DNA from: Marsupella aquatica
Lineage: Eukaryota; Marchantiophyta
Direction: 5' to 3'
Assembly (NCBI GenBank): GCA_973895155.1
Contig: OZ316899.1
Location: 12,834,001-12,898,000, forward strand
DNA: 64,000 nt
The notes below the pieces were generated by a model. That model searched no databases. It had not been told where the DNA came from and was given only the letters and a program-made list of their open reading frames with translations. Positions within the stretch are counted from its first letter, which is position 1; the number at the start of each line of letters is the position of its first letter. Position numbers and translations under genes: made by a program. Positions 23,301 through 35,123 of this stretch are shown here, piece after piece.

Positions 23301-24933
23301 CCAAAAAATTTGGGATAGCATGGATCGTCTTCGGTATTGGTGGTCTTGTAATCATCTTCCCCTGAGAACAGGCTAAGCATTGTTGTTTCATTGTGGATGG
23401 GTTGACTCCTTGTGGGATTCCTCTGGAGTCCTTGATAATTCTCCGGTACATATTTACTCCTGGGTGTCCCAGTCGGTAGTGCCATAGGTGTGTTATTTCT
23501 GATGATTCAGTTGTAGAATAATTTACAGTAATTTGAGTCGCATAGAGACCGGGGGGTATGAGTGATAATGTCTCTTTAATATTGGTTCCATCATTGGTAA
23601 TCTCCAAAATTTGTAGTGTGTCCTCTTCATCTGTCTTTGCCGTTCGTAGTTGGTATTTATTAGCGACTACGTCCCGAAAGCTTATCAAATTTTGAGTAGC
23701 TCGTGGGGCAAAGATTGCTGCATCAATATCAATAACTGTTCCTTGTGGGAATGTCACTGTTGCGGCTCCCTTACCTTCTTCTATCTGGTTTATACCCGAA
23801 ATTGTGGTCATTGATCGTGTAGATGGGGTGATACTGTGGAAGTACTTCTTGTCTTTAAGAATTGTATGTGATGTTCCGCTGTCAATTATCCCAAGGTTGG
23901 GGTCATCTAATGAGGTGTGTATTGATGCTGGTGTTACCATATGGGTCTCCTGTTCTTCAGGTTGTTGTGTAGGTGTTTCTTTCGGGTCCTGATAGTTAGC
24001 TAAGTCTTCCTCCATCTCCATATAGTTGCCTTCTGGATTTTGCTTTAATTGGGCCCTTGCTTCTGTATGTCGTTTAGCTGCTTGGTCTGATGCCCAACAG
24101 TTCTTCTTTATGTGTCCTATTTTACCACACCGGTAACACAGCCTATCTTCTCTGATGTTATCAGGTGGGGTGTTTTGTCTGCTGTCTCGGCCGCTTGCTC
24201 CTCGACCCCGTGAGTTGTATGAAAAACAATTTCCTCGGCCTCTGGGATTTTGATTCCTGCTTCTGTCTTGATATCCGCCTCTGCCTCTTGATCTGCCTCG
24301 TCCCCTTTGGTTTCTCATATTATAATTTGTTTCTGGTTTTTGTGGTGGTGGGGCTGATCCTGCAGGTCGTTTTCTAGCGTTCTGCAGGGCAACGGTCTGC
24401 TGCTTCTCTTCTACCAGTAAATGTGCAATGAGGTCTGAGTAGACTGTAAATCTCATATTTCTGTACTGTGTACCGAGGGCTATATTTGCTTCTGGGAATG
24501 TGCTTAGTGTTTTGTCGATCATATCTGCATCAGGGACCGGATGGCCACACAACTCCAATTGGGATGTGATTCTAAATAATGCGCTATTGTAGCTGGCTAT
24601 TGATGTGTAGTCCATCACTCGCAGGTTATACCAATCACAACGGGCTTCTGGGAGCCAGACTTCGCGCATATGGTCGAATCTTGATTTTAATTTATCCCAT
24701 AGTAGGCGTGGGTTGACCTCGTTCATATATTGGGTTTTGAGTGGAGGAGCCAAATGCTGGCGTAATAAGAAAACGGCCTTAGCCTTCTGTTGTAGTGTCA
24801 GATTATTATCAGTTATCAAAGTATCTTCGAGTTCCAGTGATGCAAAATATGTTTCTGCATCTACTGACCACGTTAGGTAGTTGCTGCCGTCTACTGAAAG
24901 GGCCTGAAAATGCAATTTCTCCAATGTTGCCAT
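20323..24933 (-). pseudogene. Copia 2 gag-pol polyprotein, one frame with two in-frame stops
   Basis: The frame from 24933 (MATLEKLHFQAL) to 20323 is continuous apart from two stops. Domains in order: gag capsid region, Arg/Gly-rich linker, CCHC knuckle (CYRCGKIGHIKKNC, residues ~270-285), protease with IIDSGTSHTIL, integrase zinc region (HYRLGHPG...CLAC), DDE core (VDGAGEF and HFQNGIAES), reverse transcriptase (YVDDVNLFG) and RNase H. Stop 1 is TGA at 21798-21796, inside a ~10-codon patch of reverse transcriptase that does not resemble the copia 1 sequence (IAFS then LYYGLTMHQLDVV there). Stop 2 is TAA at 20709-20707, where GAA (Glu of the SNHAE RNase H motif) is expected. Everything else is intact, so the copy died recently or moves with help in trans. 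Confidence 0.93.
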
Positions 24934-25431
24934 ATTTCTTGCGCTTGTACTCGGGATTGTAATGCTCGGTGTGGTGGTGTATATATATAATACTTGGGTC
25001 TATCCAATTGGTAAATATATGCTTCGGGGAGTTATAGGTGCTGGTTCGAAGCACCTATAAGTCCAATTTTGGGATTTCACCGTAGCATTGTTGTTTCTAA
25101 TTTGGCATAACGGCCATTCCCAAATCCTGCATTGGATTCCTTGATGAAATAAGTTGGATGGAACAAAAAAAATTAGACAAATCCGTCCTTACGGCAATGA
25201 AGATTGAGATCGCTAATGGATGCCTTCCTCATAGCAATCTGATGTCCGGGCTCAATTTTTGCGTAAACTAGCATCACTTTTTAGGTGGGATTGTACTCAA
25301 TTTTGGGGTAGTTAGGCGGTTACATAGGATTCCGGTGCCAAAAACGCAACATTCTTGGTAATTTTCTATGTAAAAACTACGATCTCTCAATATGTCTGTT
25401 GGGGCAGCCTAGGCAAAAAAAATCATTGAGC
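24934..25431 (-). other. Untranslated leader of copia 2
   Basis: There is no coding signal between the primer-binding site and the gag start at 24933. Confidence 0.75.
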
Positions 25432-25448
25432 CAGTCGTGCTAATAACG
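25432..25448 (-). other. Primer-binding site of copia 2, complementary to tRNA-Ile anticodon arm (inferred)
   Basis: In element sense CGTTATTAGCACGAC directly follows the LTR. Its complement GTCGTGCTAATAACG equals, from memory, the anticodon stem-loop of plant tRNA-Ile(AAU), with no mismatch. A 5' half-tRNA ending just 3' of the anticodon would be the primer. Confidence 0.6.
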
Positions 25449-25585
25449 TGTTGTAAACAAAGTAGATTGTAATCTTCCACACACTTCCATTATATCAAGG
25501 ACTTATATAGTCCTAAGAGGTTAACATATTGGGTTAAGGTTAACCTACTCTAGTCTAGGGTTAAAGTAAACTATGGTTTATGACA
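25449..25585 (-). repeat. 5' LTR of copia 2
   Basis: In element sense it reads TGTCATAAACC to TTTACAACA (137 bp). A TATATAAG motif lies in the middle and could be the TATA box. Confidence 0.95.
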
Positions 25586-25602
25586 ATTTGAAGGAAAGTC
25601 TT

Positions 25603-28600
25603 TCAATTGAAAGAAAACTCCATCTTCCTGGTGGTTTCCTCCAATTCCTCCTGGGCTTCCTCCAGGTCCTTCCGTCCCTCCTGCAGCTCCTTTCTGGCTT
25701 CTTCCAATTCCAATTTAAAGGTAGCCCTCTCCTCCTGGGTTGCTCTTAGCTCCTTGTCGAGCTCTGCTACGACCTCAGACTCCATCTTATTCATCTTGGC
25801 ATAAGTCTGGTCGAGCTGGTCGTCCTTTTCATGCAGGTCGCCCTTGAAGCTGGCCATCAGGGATGCAAGCTCCTGCTGCAGTGCAATAATCCCTTGATAG
25901 GATTTCCCTAACTTGGCTTCCTTCTGCTCAAGGGCTCCGCGGATATCCTCAAGCTCTCCTTTCAACGCCCTCTCCCTTCTCTGAGTCTCCGCCATGGCCC
26001 GGTTGTTGGCGGTTATGTGGGCCTCCTCTACGTCCCTCAGCTCCTGCTTCCACTTTTCCCTGTCCTTGACCGCGCTGGCCAACTCTCCTTGGCTCCGAGT
26101 CAGTTTATCCTCGATAATCTGATTGCCAGACTTAGCGACATCCAATTGTCCTTGCATGATGTTTAGCTCATGCCACTTAATCCGCAGCTCATCTTGGGCT
26201 TTCTTGGCCGCCTGCAGGACTTCCACCTCGGCTTCCTTCTCCCTAAGCCGTCGGATGACCTCGTCCTTCTTGCTTCTCTCCAAAGCCACCGCTTCTTCTA
26301 ATCGGTGCTTCTCCAACATCTCCCTCTGGAAAAAAGGTCCCTGCTCCAACTCCTCCCCAAAGATGCTGAGCGCCAGGTCCCCACACATCTCCCCGTACTC
26401 CATGGCTCTATCTTTAGCATAGGTGGAGTAAGTAGAAGTCATCGGCATCAACCACCTCGGCCTCTGTTCCCAAGCCGCCTTGCGGATTTCTTCTACGGTG
26501 GCAAGAGGGTTGCTTCTTTTTTTGGCAAGCCGCCTGATGTCCTCCGGCCAATCTCCTCCCGGTAAATCTTTCTCCCTAGCCAGGGCTGCTTTCTCTTCCT
26601 CCCTAAGTCGCTCCTGAAATTCTTGTGCCGTCTGCTTTATGCCGTCAAAGCTCGGGGGAGCAACCTCTGGTGGGGGAGACTCGGGGCTACTCTGCTGGGT
26701 GGGGTCCCCTCAAACTTCTCTTGGAAGCGTGGGGATAAATCAGCCACAGGTCCTTACTCCTGGAACATGATGATCCGACCCATAGCCAAAGTTATCATTG
26801 CTGTAGTCCTCCACCGCCTCCTCCACTGCTTGGACTCCCGGCTTCCCCCTCTGTTCCCCTGGTCCTGCCGTGAAAACGGCCTCACAGATCACGGGCTCTT
26901 GTTCTTCCTCTGGGTTCCAGGCTGTCCTCTCCCTCTGCTCTCCGCGGGAAGGAGTCTTAGGCTGCTCTGCCTCCGATTCGGGGCTTGAGGCTCCCACATA
27001 CATTCGCACTCCCGGCTTGTGTTCCGGCCTCCTTCTCTCCTGGGCTCCGGTAAAGGGGTTTTCCCTCCTGAATCGGCTTAGGCCGGCCTCTGGGGCAGTG
27101 TCCTGTACCGGTGTCGTTCTCTCCTTCTCCAGCATTTTCAGCAGATTCTGCATGCCTGATTGCTGCATCGGCAAGTCTTCTTTCCTTGGCCAAAACACGT
27201 GCTCGATTGTAGGACTGGCAGGCTGGTTGGGCTCTTCTGTTGCCGGCCTCTGCTCCAGAACCTCCTCCGGTGCCCTTGCCTATAGGGGAAGTACTGGGGC
27301 AAAGATTTGACTTCTGGCATACCGGCACAACAGCGGCATGTGATAGCCAAGCCGGGACACGCTTCCCACGCCGATCACCTGCTGTTCCTCCTTCAAGATC
27401 TTCTTCAGTTGGTTGAGGAGGTACCCGTTGTAATCCCGGCTTGGGTCTGGCCTTTCTGCCAAGTAGACCTGAGCCTTGCCGATCTCTGCCCTTGGCAAGT
27501 TACAATGCATGGTCACCCGCAAGAAATCGATCATCTCTCCAATGTGTGGGTTGGTGCAGGTGTTCCGGAAGAAGCCATTCTTCGTTGATGGTCCTGGGAA
27601 CGACCAGAACTCCTTGTCAGGTAAGGTCTTCCTGGTATCAACCTTGGTCTTATTACCCATCGGCAAGCCAAACACCTCGGCAATCACCCGGGGAGTGAGA
27701 TAGAAATCCTTCCCATACACCCTCGTGGAATTGGTCTCGGGTTCCCATGATCCCACAAATTCTAATAAGTCTGAGTCCGGCACCTCCGGCTTCAGCCATG
27801 GTAATCTTACGAAGGTTTCCAAGCTGGATCCGGCCATGAAGCCCTGGTACTTCTTGGTCTGCATGGCTGTAAAGCATGCATCCTCCTCCCGTGCAAAATG
27901 TAATTGCACTTCCTTTGGTAGGGTCGCCGCCCAGCCTTTCCAGGTGTCATCCCTTGTTGGAATGGCATTGATGGGATTGACCTCCTCCTCTTTGGCTTCT
28001 TGTTGCCTCCTGTTCTGCTGCTCTGCTGGTTTCCTTGGTGCCGCCAACCTCGTTCTTTTTGCCGGGGTGGCCTCTTTGTTGTTGTTTCCTTTCCTCTTCA
28101 TCTTGGCTGCCGTGGATGTTTCTCCTAGCACAGTTGCCTTTGTCCACCCATCCGTGCTACCCTTCAACTCCCAGTGCGCGTTGTTGCAGCGGTTGATGGC
28201 TTCCCGAATGCCGATGATTCTGTCTTCGCAAAACAGAAGGTCATCAAGCTGATTGGCAGTAGGAGTCCACAAGAACTCAGCCTTGATGAGTTCTCCTCCT
28301 AAGAAGGCAGACTTCTGCAGCTCCCACAATCGAGCGAGCTCCTGCCATTCTCGAGCTGCTCTCTCCGATTCTTTGTCCTCATAAGTCCCAATGTACTCAG
28401 TTGCCCGTTCGAACAGGCATCCCCAAAAATGTGCTGCTTGATTGACATTGCTCATACCCTCCTTGACTCGATCGTTGGTATCTGTTCCCACCCAGAGTGC
28501 TTGCCTAAGTAGCTGACAGTATTTGGCCTCCCGTAGTCGTCTGCCCAGTTCGTGCTTGCAATTGAGCCACCATTCCTCGCAAGCGGTCCTTACCCCTCTC

Positions 28601-28722
28601 CTCCTCTGGTCTTCCCTCCCGTTGGTCACCCCTAGCCGCTGACGCTTAGCGCGCCCTAACCCTAATCGTGTTCTCTCCCCCGGCGTCCTTACTTCCGGCC
28701 TCGGCCCGGGTTCCATAGTCAC
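25603..28722 (-). pseudogene. Mobile-domain/coiled-coil protein of a repeat family (copy B)
   Basis: A single frame runs from 28722 (likely ATG 28716, MEPGPRPEVR) to 25603, about 1,040 codons. Stops are TAG near 27280 and TGAs near 26740 and 26710, where CAG or CGA fit; copy A has CAA at the TAG. The N-terminal half has WWLNCKHELGRRLREA, NQAAHFWGC and a central block DFYLTPRVIAEVFGLPMG, which faintly recalls the plant mobile domain or 'putative plant transposon protein' families. A Pro/Glu-rich linker follows, then about 250 residues of heptad-like Glu/Lys/Leu coiled coil at the C-terminus. Two other copies are in this window (17551-18014 and 63495-64000), so it is a repeat-borne gene. Upstream homology with copy C ends near 28836. 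The function is unknown. Confidence 0.6.
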
Positions 28723-31196
28723 CCTTAATTGTTTATATTTTCCTTGTCTTGTTACTATACTAAGGTGTTTCCAGGGTACACTCCTGCTACCATGTAAACC
28801 GGCCTAGTGATTCATGGCTAGGCATCACAGTCACCCTGTAGGCACTATCACCATCCTTCACTCAAAGTGATTCCCATATGCTCTCATCCATTTGTAACTC
28901 TTCACTTTCAGGCTAGGGGCATTAGACAATAGGTAAACGTCTGCATCCGTGTTTGGGTGGGTCTCGTGATGCTCTCTAATTGCCACTCTGATCCACTCCA
29001 TGAAACCTGGAAAAGTTGTTCCTGCAAGAGGATGGGCCACCTTCAATGACTCATACTCCCTGAACAAACAACCACACAACATTAGCTTGGCTAATATGAA
29101 CAGGCTGAAAGAGAAAATCACACCCACACAACATTTAAGCTCATGAACCGGATTATAGCACATGTATGCACTCATTGTATCCAGGGTTCCATCACCACAG
29201 TGTTGTGCAATACAAAGTCATGATTGTGCCAAGTCTCTCATAGATATGGCCAGGTTCTTTGTGGTTGCAGTCCCTTCCAGTACTTCACCTATCACGCCTT
29301 CCTCCTCCTCAGAATTCCACACCGTGGTCTTCACATGCTCATATTGTGCTATGTATTCGGTCAGAAATCCCAGAGGCTCGTCCTTGATGTAACCTTTAGC
29401 CATGCTTGCTTCAGGTTTGTAATATGTTCTCACGTGACCTTTGAGTAGCTTCATGTACCGTTCCAAAGGGTACAACCAACGATCACTCATAGGAACATGA
29501 ACTCTTGAACACTCACAGGAACATGAGTTCTTCCACAACATGGACAAGTAGGTGAGTCATGACATCAAAAAATTCTGGAGGAAAATAAATCTCCAGGCCA
29601 CACAGCACCTGAGCAACATCTTCTGTTAGTTGTGGGAAGTGGGTTTCATCCCAAACCTTCACACAAATACGACAAAACACATCACTGAGTCGCATGATCA
29701 CATTACAAATAGGCTTCTGCAACAGGCCCCTCGGGCATAAAGGCAACACCTGTTGCATCAACATATGGTAGTCATGGCTTTTCATACTACCAAGCTTTCT
29801 AGTCATGATATGCTTCTTGAAAGCACTGCCATAGTTCGAAGGAACCTTTAAAGAACTCAACCTCTGCACAAATAGTTTCCACTCTGTGTCTATCAGAACA
29901 TAGGGCGCTTGGTACTTCAAGAGCACATCAGCTCTATGGGCATGTGGCCTCAACCAAAGATGGGGTTTCATTCCCCTTTGTTCAAGATCCAATCTCATAG
30001 AACCTGTGTCTTTCTCTCCACACAAGAATCTGAGTAGACTCTTACAAATATTCTTCTCAATGTACATAACATCAATGTTATGTTTGCTTGGCTCAAACTC
30101 TTGCACCGTTGCAATGCAAGAGCGTCAACAAATGCCTCAAGTTTAGTCTCTCTCTTCAAAATGAATGCACATGCTCTGAACCAAAAGATGTATCCCAATT
30201 AGCATCAACTCCAACAGACTTACCCTCCAATACTTGAGCTCCAAGTCCAATATGCTCTGTCTTTTTACACCATATCGCTTTATTGGATCACTCACTCCAT
30301 CTTCCTTGCCCCCTCGTTTGATATAGTCATCCCTCAGTGCTCCCCACTGCCTAATCTCCTCTTTGGTCACTTGTGCCAAGGGTCCATGTTGCTCAATCTC
30401 ATTGTCAAAGTGTGCAATCAATGCCTGTCTTTCTCTGTAAGGGTGATCTGCCTTCAAAAAACAACAATGGTCCATGTATATCACTTTCTACAGGGCTCTG
30501 GAGTACTCACTGATGACATTACGCCCACAGATAGTACAAGCACAATATCCTTTTGTTGTTTGGCCTGATATTATCCCATGGGCTGGATAGTCAGCTATAG
30601 TCAAAATGATGATGGCTCTAAGGATGAATGGGTTTAACCTCCCAAGCCTCTGTAGGACATCATATGTGAGAACTCCTTCCTCCCAAACCTTTCTCAATTC
30701 CTCCACTAGGGGAGCCAAAAACACATCTAGTTGGCAGATACAGCACTGTCTGGCCCTGGTATTAGTAGGACCATCAGAACAAAAAACCGCTTTGTAGTCA
30801 TCCAAGGAGGAAGGTTATAATTCAAAATAGTTACAGGCCAGCACAAAAATTTGTTGTTCTTGTCTCCAAATGGGTTTACCCCATCCAATGGAGCCCAAGT
30901 CTGACATTCCTTGGCTCAGCAGCAAATTTGGGATACATCTCATCTATGAGTTTCCACTGCCTTGAATCTGTAGCATCTTGATGTAGCCCATCAACACTTT
31001 TCTTGTCAGCTGCCCAAGTCATCATCTCAGAGATGGCACGGCTTCTGAAGATCTGCTGAAGTCTAGGAATGAGTGGAAAATGACGAAGTACCTTGGCGAG
31101 AACCATAGACTTTCCTGAGTTCCGATACTTGTGCTTCCCACACTTAGGGCATGTCAACTGTCGTGGAGGGTAACTCACGGGTAGCACACAACCCAA

Positions 31197-33870
31197 GCAA
31201 AGATATTGCTATCTCTACCAGTTCGTTCCCATGGAAGAGCTTAGGGTGGGACCGCAAGCAGAAGACGGATGAACAAACCTTTTAGAAACCAAACAAAACC
31301 CCACCTCTATCTTCCAAGAGGTTGGAGAGTTTTCTCCACTTCAAAACAATAGACTACAACGACAAAACAACAAGACCTAACTCTCCACAAGGGACAGACC
31401 CCCCCCTCATGAGAGTGCCAAATTTACTAAAGTTCTTTACACAAGGTGACCAGGGAAAACCTGTAAGAAATCACCCTGCTAAAAGCTCACTGGAACAAAC
31501 CATGTTGTTGGGGTCACATCAGCTCCTCCTACCATCAATTGGTTTGCAGAACAAAACTAGGGGCTGAGCCCATTGTACTTGACTGCCACCCAATCTCAAG
31601 CACCCAATTTTCAGCAGCCCTTGACCAAATCAATACTTCTTGTCACCTCCCAGCTCTAAAGATTTAGATTGTCACTCCTGGGGGTGTCTACTAACTCCGG
31701 CCAACAAAACAGCCAAATCAGGACAGCAAATACACATGGTGAGAAGGTTGCACTTTCAAATTTACTAAAGTACTCCAAACACAACGACCAGGGAAAACCT
31801 GTAATCGCTTTGCCAAAAGTCCACAGCTAGAGACACCAAAGCACCATAAAGAATTGCCAATACGCTGCCCAAGTATACTGCCCGAACCAGGGAAAACCTG
31901 AAATCACAACACAATATTCTCTCCTCACTAAACCTCTAGAAAATCAACCAGATTGGGTACAAGGTAACATCCAGGTACTCAATCTCTCTAAAGCTCAATT
32001 CTCATGTCAACTACAGAATTGGAGTCATAGCAAAGAAGGATGCAAGAAAATTAAAATTTGTGTAACATCATAAATTTTCCTTATACAAATGGAACCTCTG
32101 TCCAGGGTCCTTCTCCTCACTTCTCTACAACTATCCAACTCTGGGATCATATGCTTGTTGATGTTAGTTTCCACTCCATGTGGGTGAAGTTTTCACTAAG
32201 CAACCAGGCATTTGTCCCTCCACACAAGAAACTACAATCCTTAAATATTTTTCAGCCACTCCAATCCACTCCAATCCAATCCTCACCATGGGATGAGTGT
32301 TCCCCTCTCTTACTAGCTCCTAATCAAGCTCCTACTTCCATTCAATCCTCGTCCATGTGCTTCAAATCATAGAATCGAATTTCGCGTAGAAAAATTGGAA
32401 GCTGCAGACCCCCCTCCGGCATCTGATTTTTCTCTCACCAACCAGACCTCGGTTGGTGCTCATAATTTGCCAGAAGGTGCGCTTACTTCCCTTCTACCTC
32501 CACAAAACATATCAGCTAATTTGGTCTAGCAAATGTGGCTCCAGAAAAATATTTGGTGTTGCTGATTTTTCCTATTATTCGTTTCCGGGAATTTCAACTT
32601 CGGCGACTTGTGAGTGGAACTTCTAACTCCATTTCGACCTTCCCTTCCAACCTACCACCTTCTTTCTCATGTGCTTCCCACTCACAACTAATCACCATCA
32701 CCATCTTCCCATCAATCAATTGATTACAACAACATTTGTTTGCTTGAAGGGTGTTTAGGGTGCGAAATCAGATTTGTACCAAAAGCTAGAAAGCTATAGA
32801 CCCCCCTCCGGCATCCGATTTTTCTCTCACCAACCAGACCTCGGTTGGTGCTCATAATTTTCCAGAAGGTGCGCCTACTTCCCTTCTACCTCCACAAAAC
32901 ATATCATCCAATTTGGTCGAGCGAATGTGGCTCCAGAGTTGCTGATTTTTCCTACCACGAGTTTTCCACGATTTTGACTTTGACAACTTGCGATTCGACA
33001 TTATCTCTCCAATTCGACTTGTCTTTCCAGGCCACGATTGCTTCACTTCATTTCTTGCAACTGATGACCACCTAATCCACCATATCTCATCAATCAATTG
33101 TTGATGGAGTCTTCACTCCTACTTAACTCCATATTTCAATCAGTCTTATCACCAACTAAGTAATTTCCTAATTTTTTCCCTCTTTTGATTCATCTACCTC
33201 TTCTTTCCTCTTCTTTTGACTACCCTCATCCACATGAGAGTACCATCTTTAGGAGTACCCCTCTTTTCACTCAGGATTTACCCCCTGGTTAACTCACAAC
33301 AAAACGGCCAAACGGCTTAGTGGCCTAGTGGTTTTGCGGCAAAAATACTAGATGCCTATTCCTTGAAATTTTTAAAAATCTAACCTGAACTCCGTTTGTG
33401 TTGAAATTTTGCTAGTGCGTTTCCTCTACCTATAATCTATTACCTGACAAAAACTCAAACTTTTTGGACTAATCTAAGTCTACCAATAAAATACCTAAAG
33501 ATGATAATTTAGTATAAAGTTGTAAAAACATAAAACTATTCTAAGTGTAAAAAAACCAAAGTGTTAATATGCGAAACAAAAATGACCATAACTTCCTAAC
33601 GACATGTCCGTTTGTCTTATATTTTCTTGGGTAGATTTCTCTATCTAAAATCTATCTACTCATCAAAATTTGAGAGTTTTTCATGACCTACAAAGATTTG
33701 ATTAAAATATCACAAAAGGCTACTCTGCCTTAAAATTATCACTATTAACTTCTCACTTAATCTTCTAGATTCAAAGTTGACCAAGGCCTAAAGCCTTCAA
33801 CTACACTGAAATTACATAGAAAAAGGTAACTATAAGTCTTAATAAGCTCAAAAATTAACTAACGGCCCTG
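31197..33870. other. 2.7-kb segment splitting the tnp2 gene; contains a 392-bp tandem duplication
   Basis: No coding function is seen. On the minus strand the tnp2 frame stops after FRKEYAASLM and resumes at CPKC. The segment is either an insertion or a very large intron. The short phrase CCAGGGAAAACCTG recurs near 31450, 31788 and 31890. A pair of units begins with GACCCCCCTCCGGCATC at 32407 and 32799 (spacing 392 bp), and they stay similar to about 33100. No flanking target duplication was confirmed. Confidence 0.55.
32407..33100. repeat. 392-bp imperfect tandem duplication
   Basis: The two units share a nearly identical first ~140 bp, including CTCACCAACCAGACCTCGG, then diverge but remain alignable (GCTGATTTTTCCTA, then ATCAATCAATTG near each end). 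Confidence 0.8.
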
Positions 33871-34646
33871 TGTGACACCTTTAAGGGGGCGCACATCAAC
33901 GATGCTGCATACTCCTTTCTAAAAAGAACATGCCCACCAGGACAGGCATGGATGGAATCATAGTTCAATCCAAGATTAGAGATGCATCTTTTTGCCTCGT
34001 ACATGTTCTTGGGGAAAATATTACCATCTGGTAGCACAATTGTTCGCAAGAATGCCAACAACTCAGAAACTAAAACGTTGGGGACATTATGGTTGCCACA
34101 AATGTTCAAGAACATGATGACAAATCCTAATTTAGAACATTTGCTATCGGGGTACAAAGACTTCCTGCCTTCTTGTATTTGTAGGGGAGAGCCAAACATC
34201 CCATCATGCCCAGGGGTTTCCTGCCCTATCTCAAACTCATCAAGAGGCTCTTCAACAGGGTGCACACTTGCATTAGCAGCCGTACCCTCTTCGTTGTCCA
34301 ACCCATCGTGAAATGCATCCAAGTCTTGGAAGATGTCTCTCACCATGTTTTCCACATGAATTCCTTCGTCACGTGGTGTTGCCTGAGCACCATCCCGTTG
34401 GAGGGCTGACAACCCACAGAGACCAGCTACAACATTGTCAAACACACCAGGCAGAACCTCACTTGCCCGTCTTGCAGCATTGGCAGCATCAAATTCTAAC
34501 CTCCACTCCTTGTTGGAAGAATCTTCCTCTGCAGGATCATTCCAAACTTGATGTCGTGGATCTCTTCCATGAACCGCGATGTGCCGCCAAACCTCATTCA
34601 GACCCTTGGTATGGGATCCTTGGTAGAGTGCACAAGGACATCTCAT
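33871..34646 (-). other. N-terminal tnp2 exon (transposase-associated domain)
   Basis: This is the best preserved piece of the second tnp2 gene. Its C-x-C pair in RCPCALY and the later VWRHIAVHGRD match the zinc-binding transposase-associated domain seen at the start of plant CACTA transposases. An acidic linker follows. Confidence 0.7.
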
Positions 34647-35123
34647 CCTACTGGCTCCTGAAAGTCTGGTTCTTAACCTTTCACACTGTCAAAGCTTATT
34701 ATCATGGCGTGAAATCCTTGTGGGATGATGCAAAGGCAGTGCCCTGGGCTGGGTTTGAGGAGGGTGGTGACCAGGGTGCATTGTAACAGGCTGGAAGCTC
34801 TGCAATCATGGACAACAGTGAAAAAGGATGCCTACTGGTGGTATTTGTGTTCCATCCCTGACTGTATGTGCCAAAAGAGTTAACATAACGTGTAATAAAG
34901 GGACACAAACCCTAAACCACCCCAAAACAAACAAACAGGTTATTGAGTCGTGTACCTATTCTCAAGGGAATGAGACAAAATTCCTAAATGTTGGAGGTTG
35001 TCACCACCTCCTCCGCTGTCCTCAAATGTACCGCCTCTGCATGTACACCCATGACCATATCAGAGTCCAATCATGTATAGTCATAGGCACAAGTGTGACT
35101 GTGGTATCAGATATCTCACCTTA

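Larger units (their letters stand above)
19786..25585 (-). mobile_element. Copia-type LTR retrotransposon 2, complete and young
   Basis: It has LTRs at 25449-25585 (5') and 19786-19925 (3'), flanked by the perfect 5-bp duplication ATTTG (25586-25590 and 19781-19785). By eye the LTRs are identical except for a 3-bp indel, so insertion was recent. It belongs to the same lineage as copia 1 by protein sequence, LTR size and primer-binding site. It inserted just beyond the end of the long minus-strand mobile-domain gene. Confidence 0.95.
28858..34646 (-). pseudogene. Second CACTA tnp2 transposase, highly decayed
   Basis: The N-terminal piece (34646-33860) has the transposase-associated zinc motif MRCPCALYQG with downstream H, then FVIMFLNICGNHN and LGLNYDSIHACPGGHVLFRKEY. 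After a 2.7-kb interruption it resumes at 31196 with CPKCGKHKYR, FPLIPRLQQIF and RNVRLGL, then CACTICGRN (30805-30488), a charged region (30484-30143), DVMYIEKNICKSLL and HDYHMLMQQVLPL (30106-29513), and WLYPLERYMKLLKGHVR (29547-29218). A 25-bp tandem duplication near 29520 shifts the frame. No CACTA terminal repeats were found for this copy. It retains the C-terminal section missing from the first tnp2. Confidence 0.8.

Noticed and set aside
25607-28252. Plus-strand Ser/Leu-rich frames over the coiled-coil gene
   Set aside because: They are shadows of the long minus-strand frame, which has homologous copies in the window.
28843-28860. CACTATCACCATCC as a terminal repeat of the second CACTA element
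   Set aside because: It lies within about 15 bp of the tnp2 reading frame end and does not match the terminal repeat of the first CACTA. It is more likely chance at a truncation junction.
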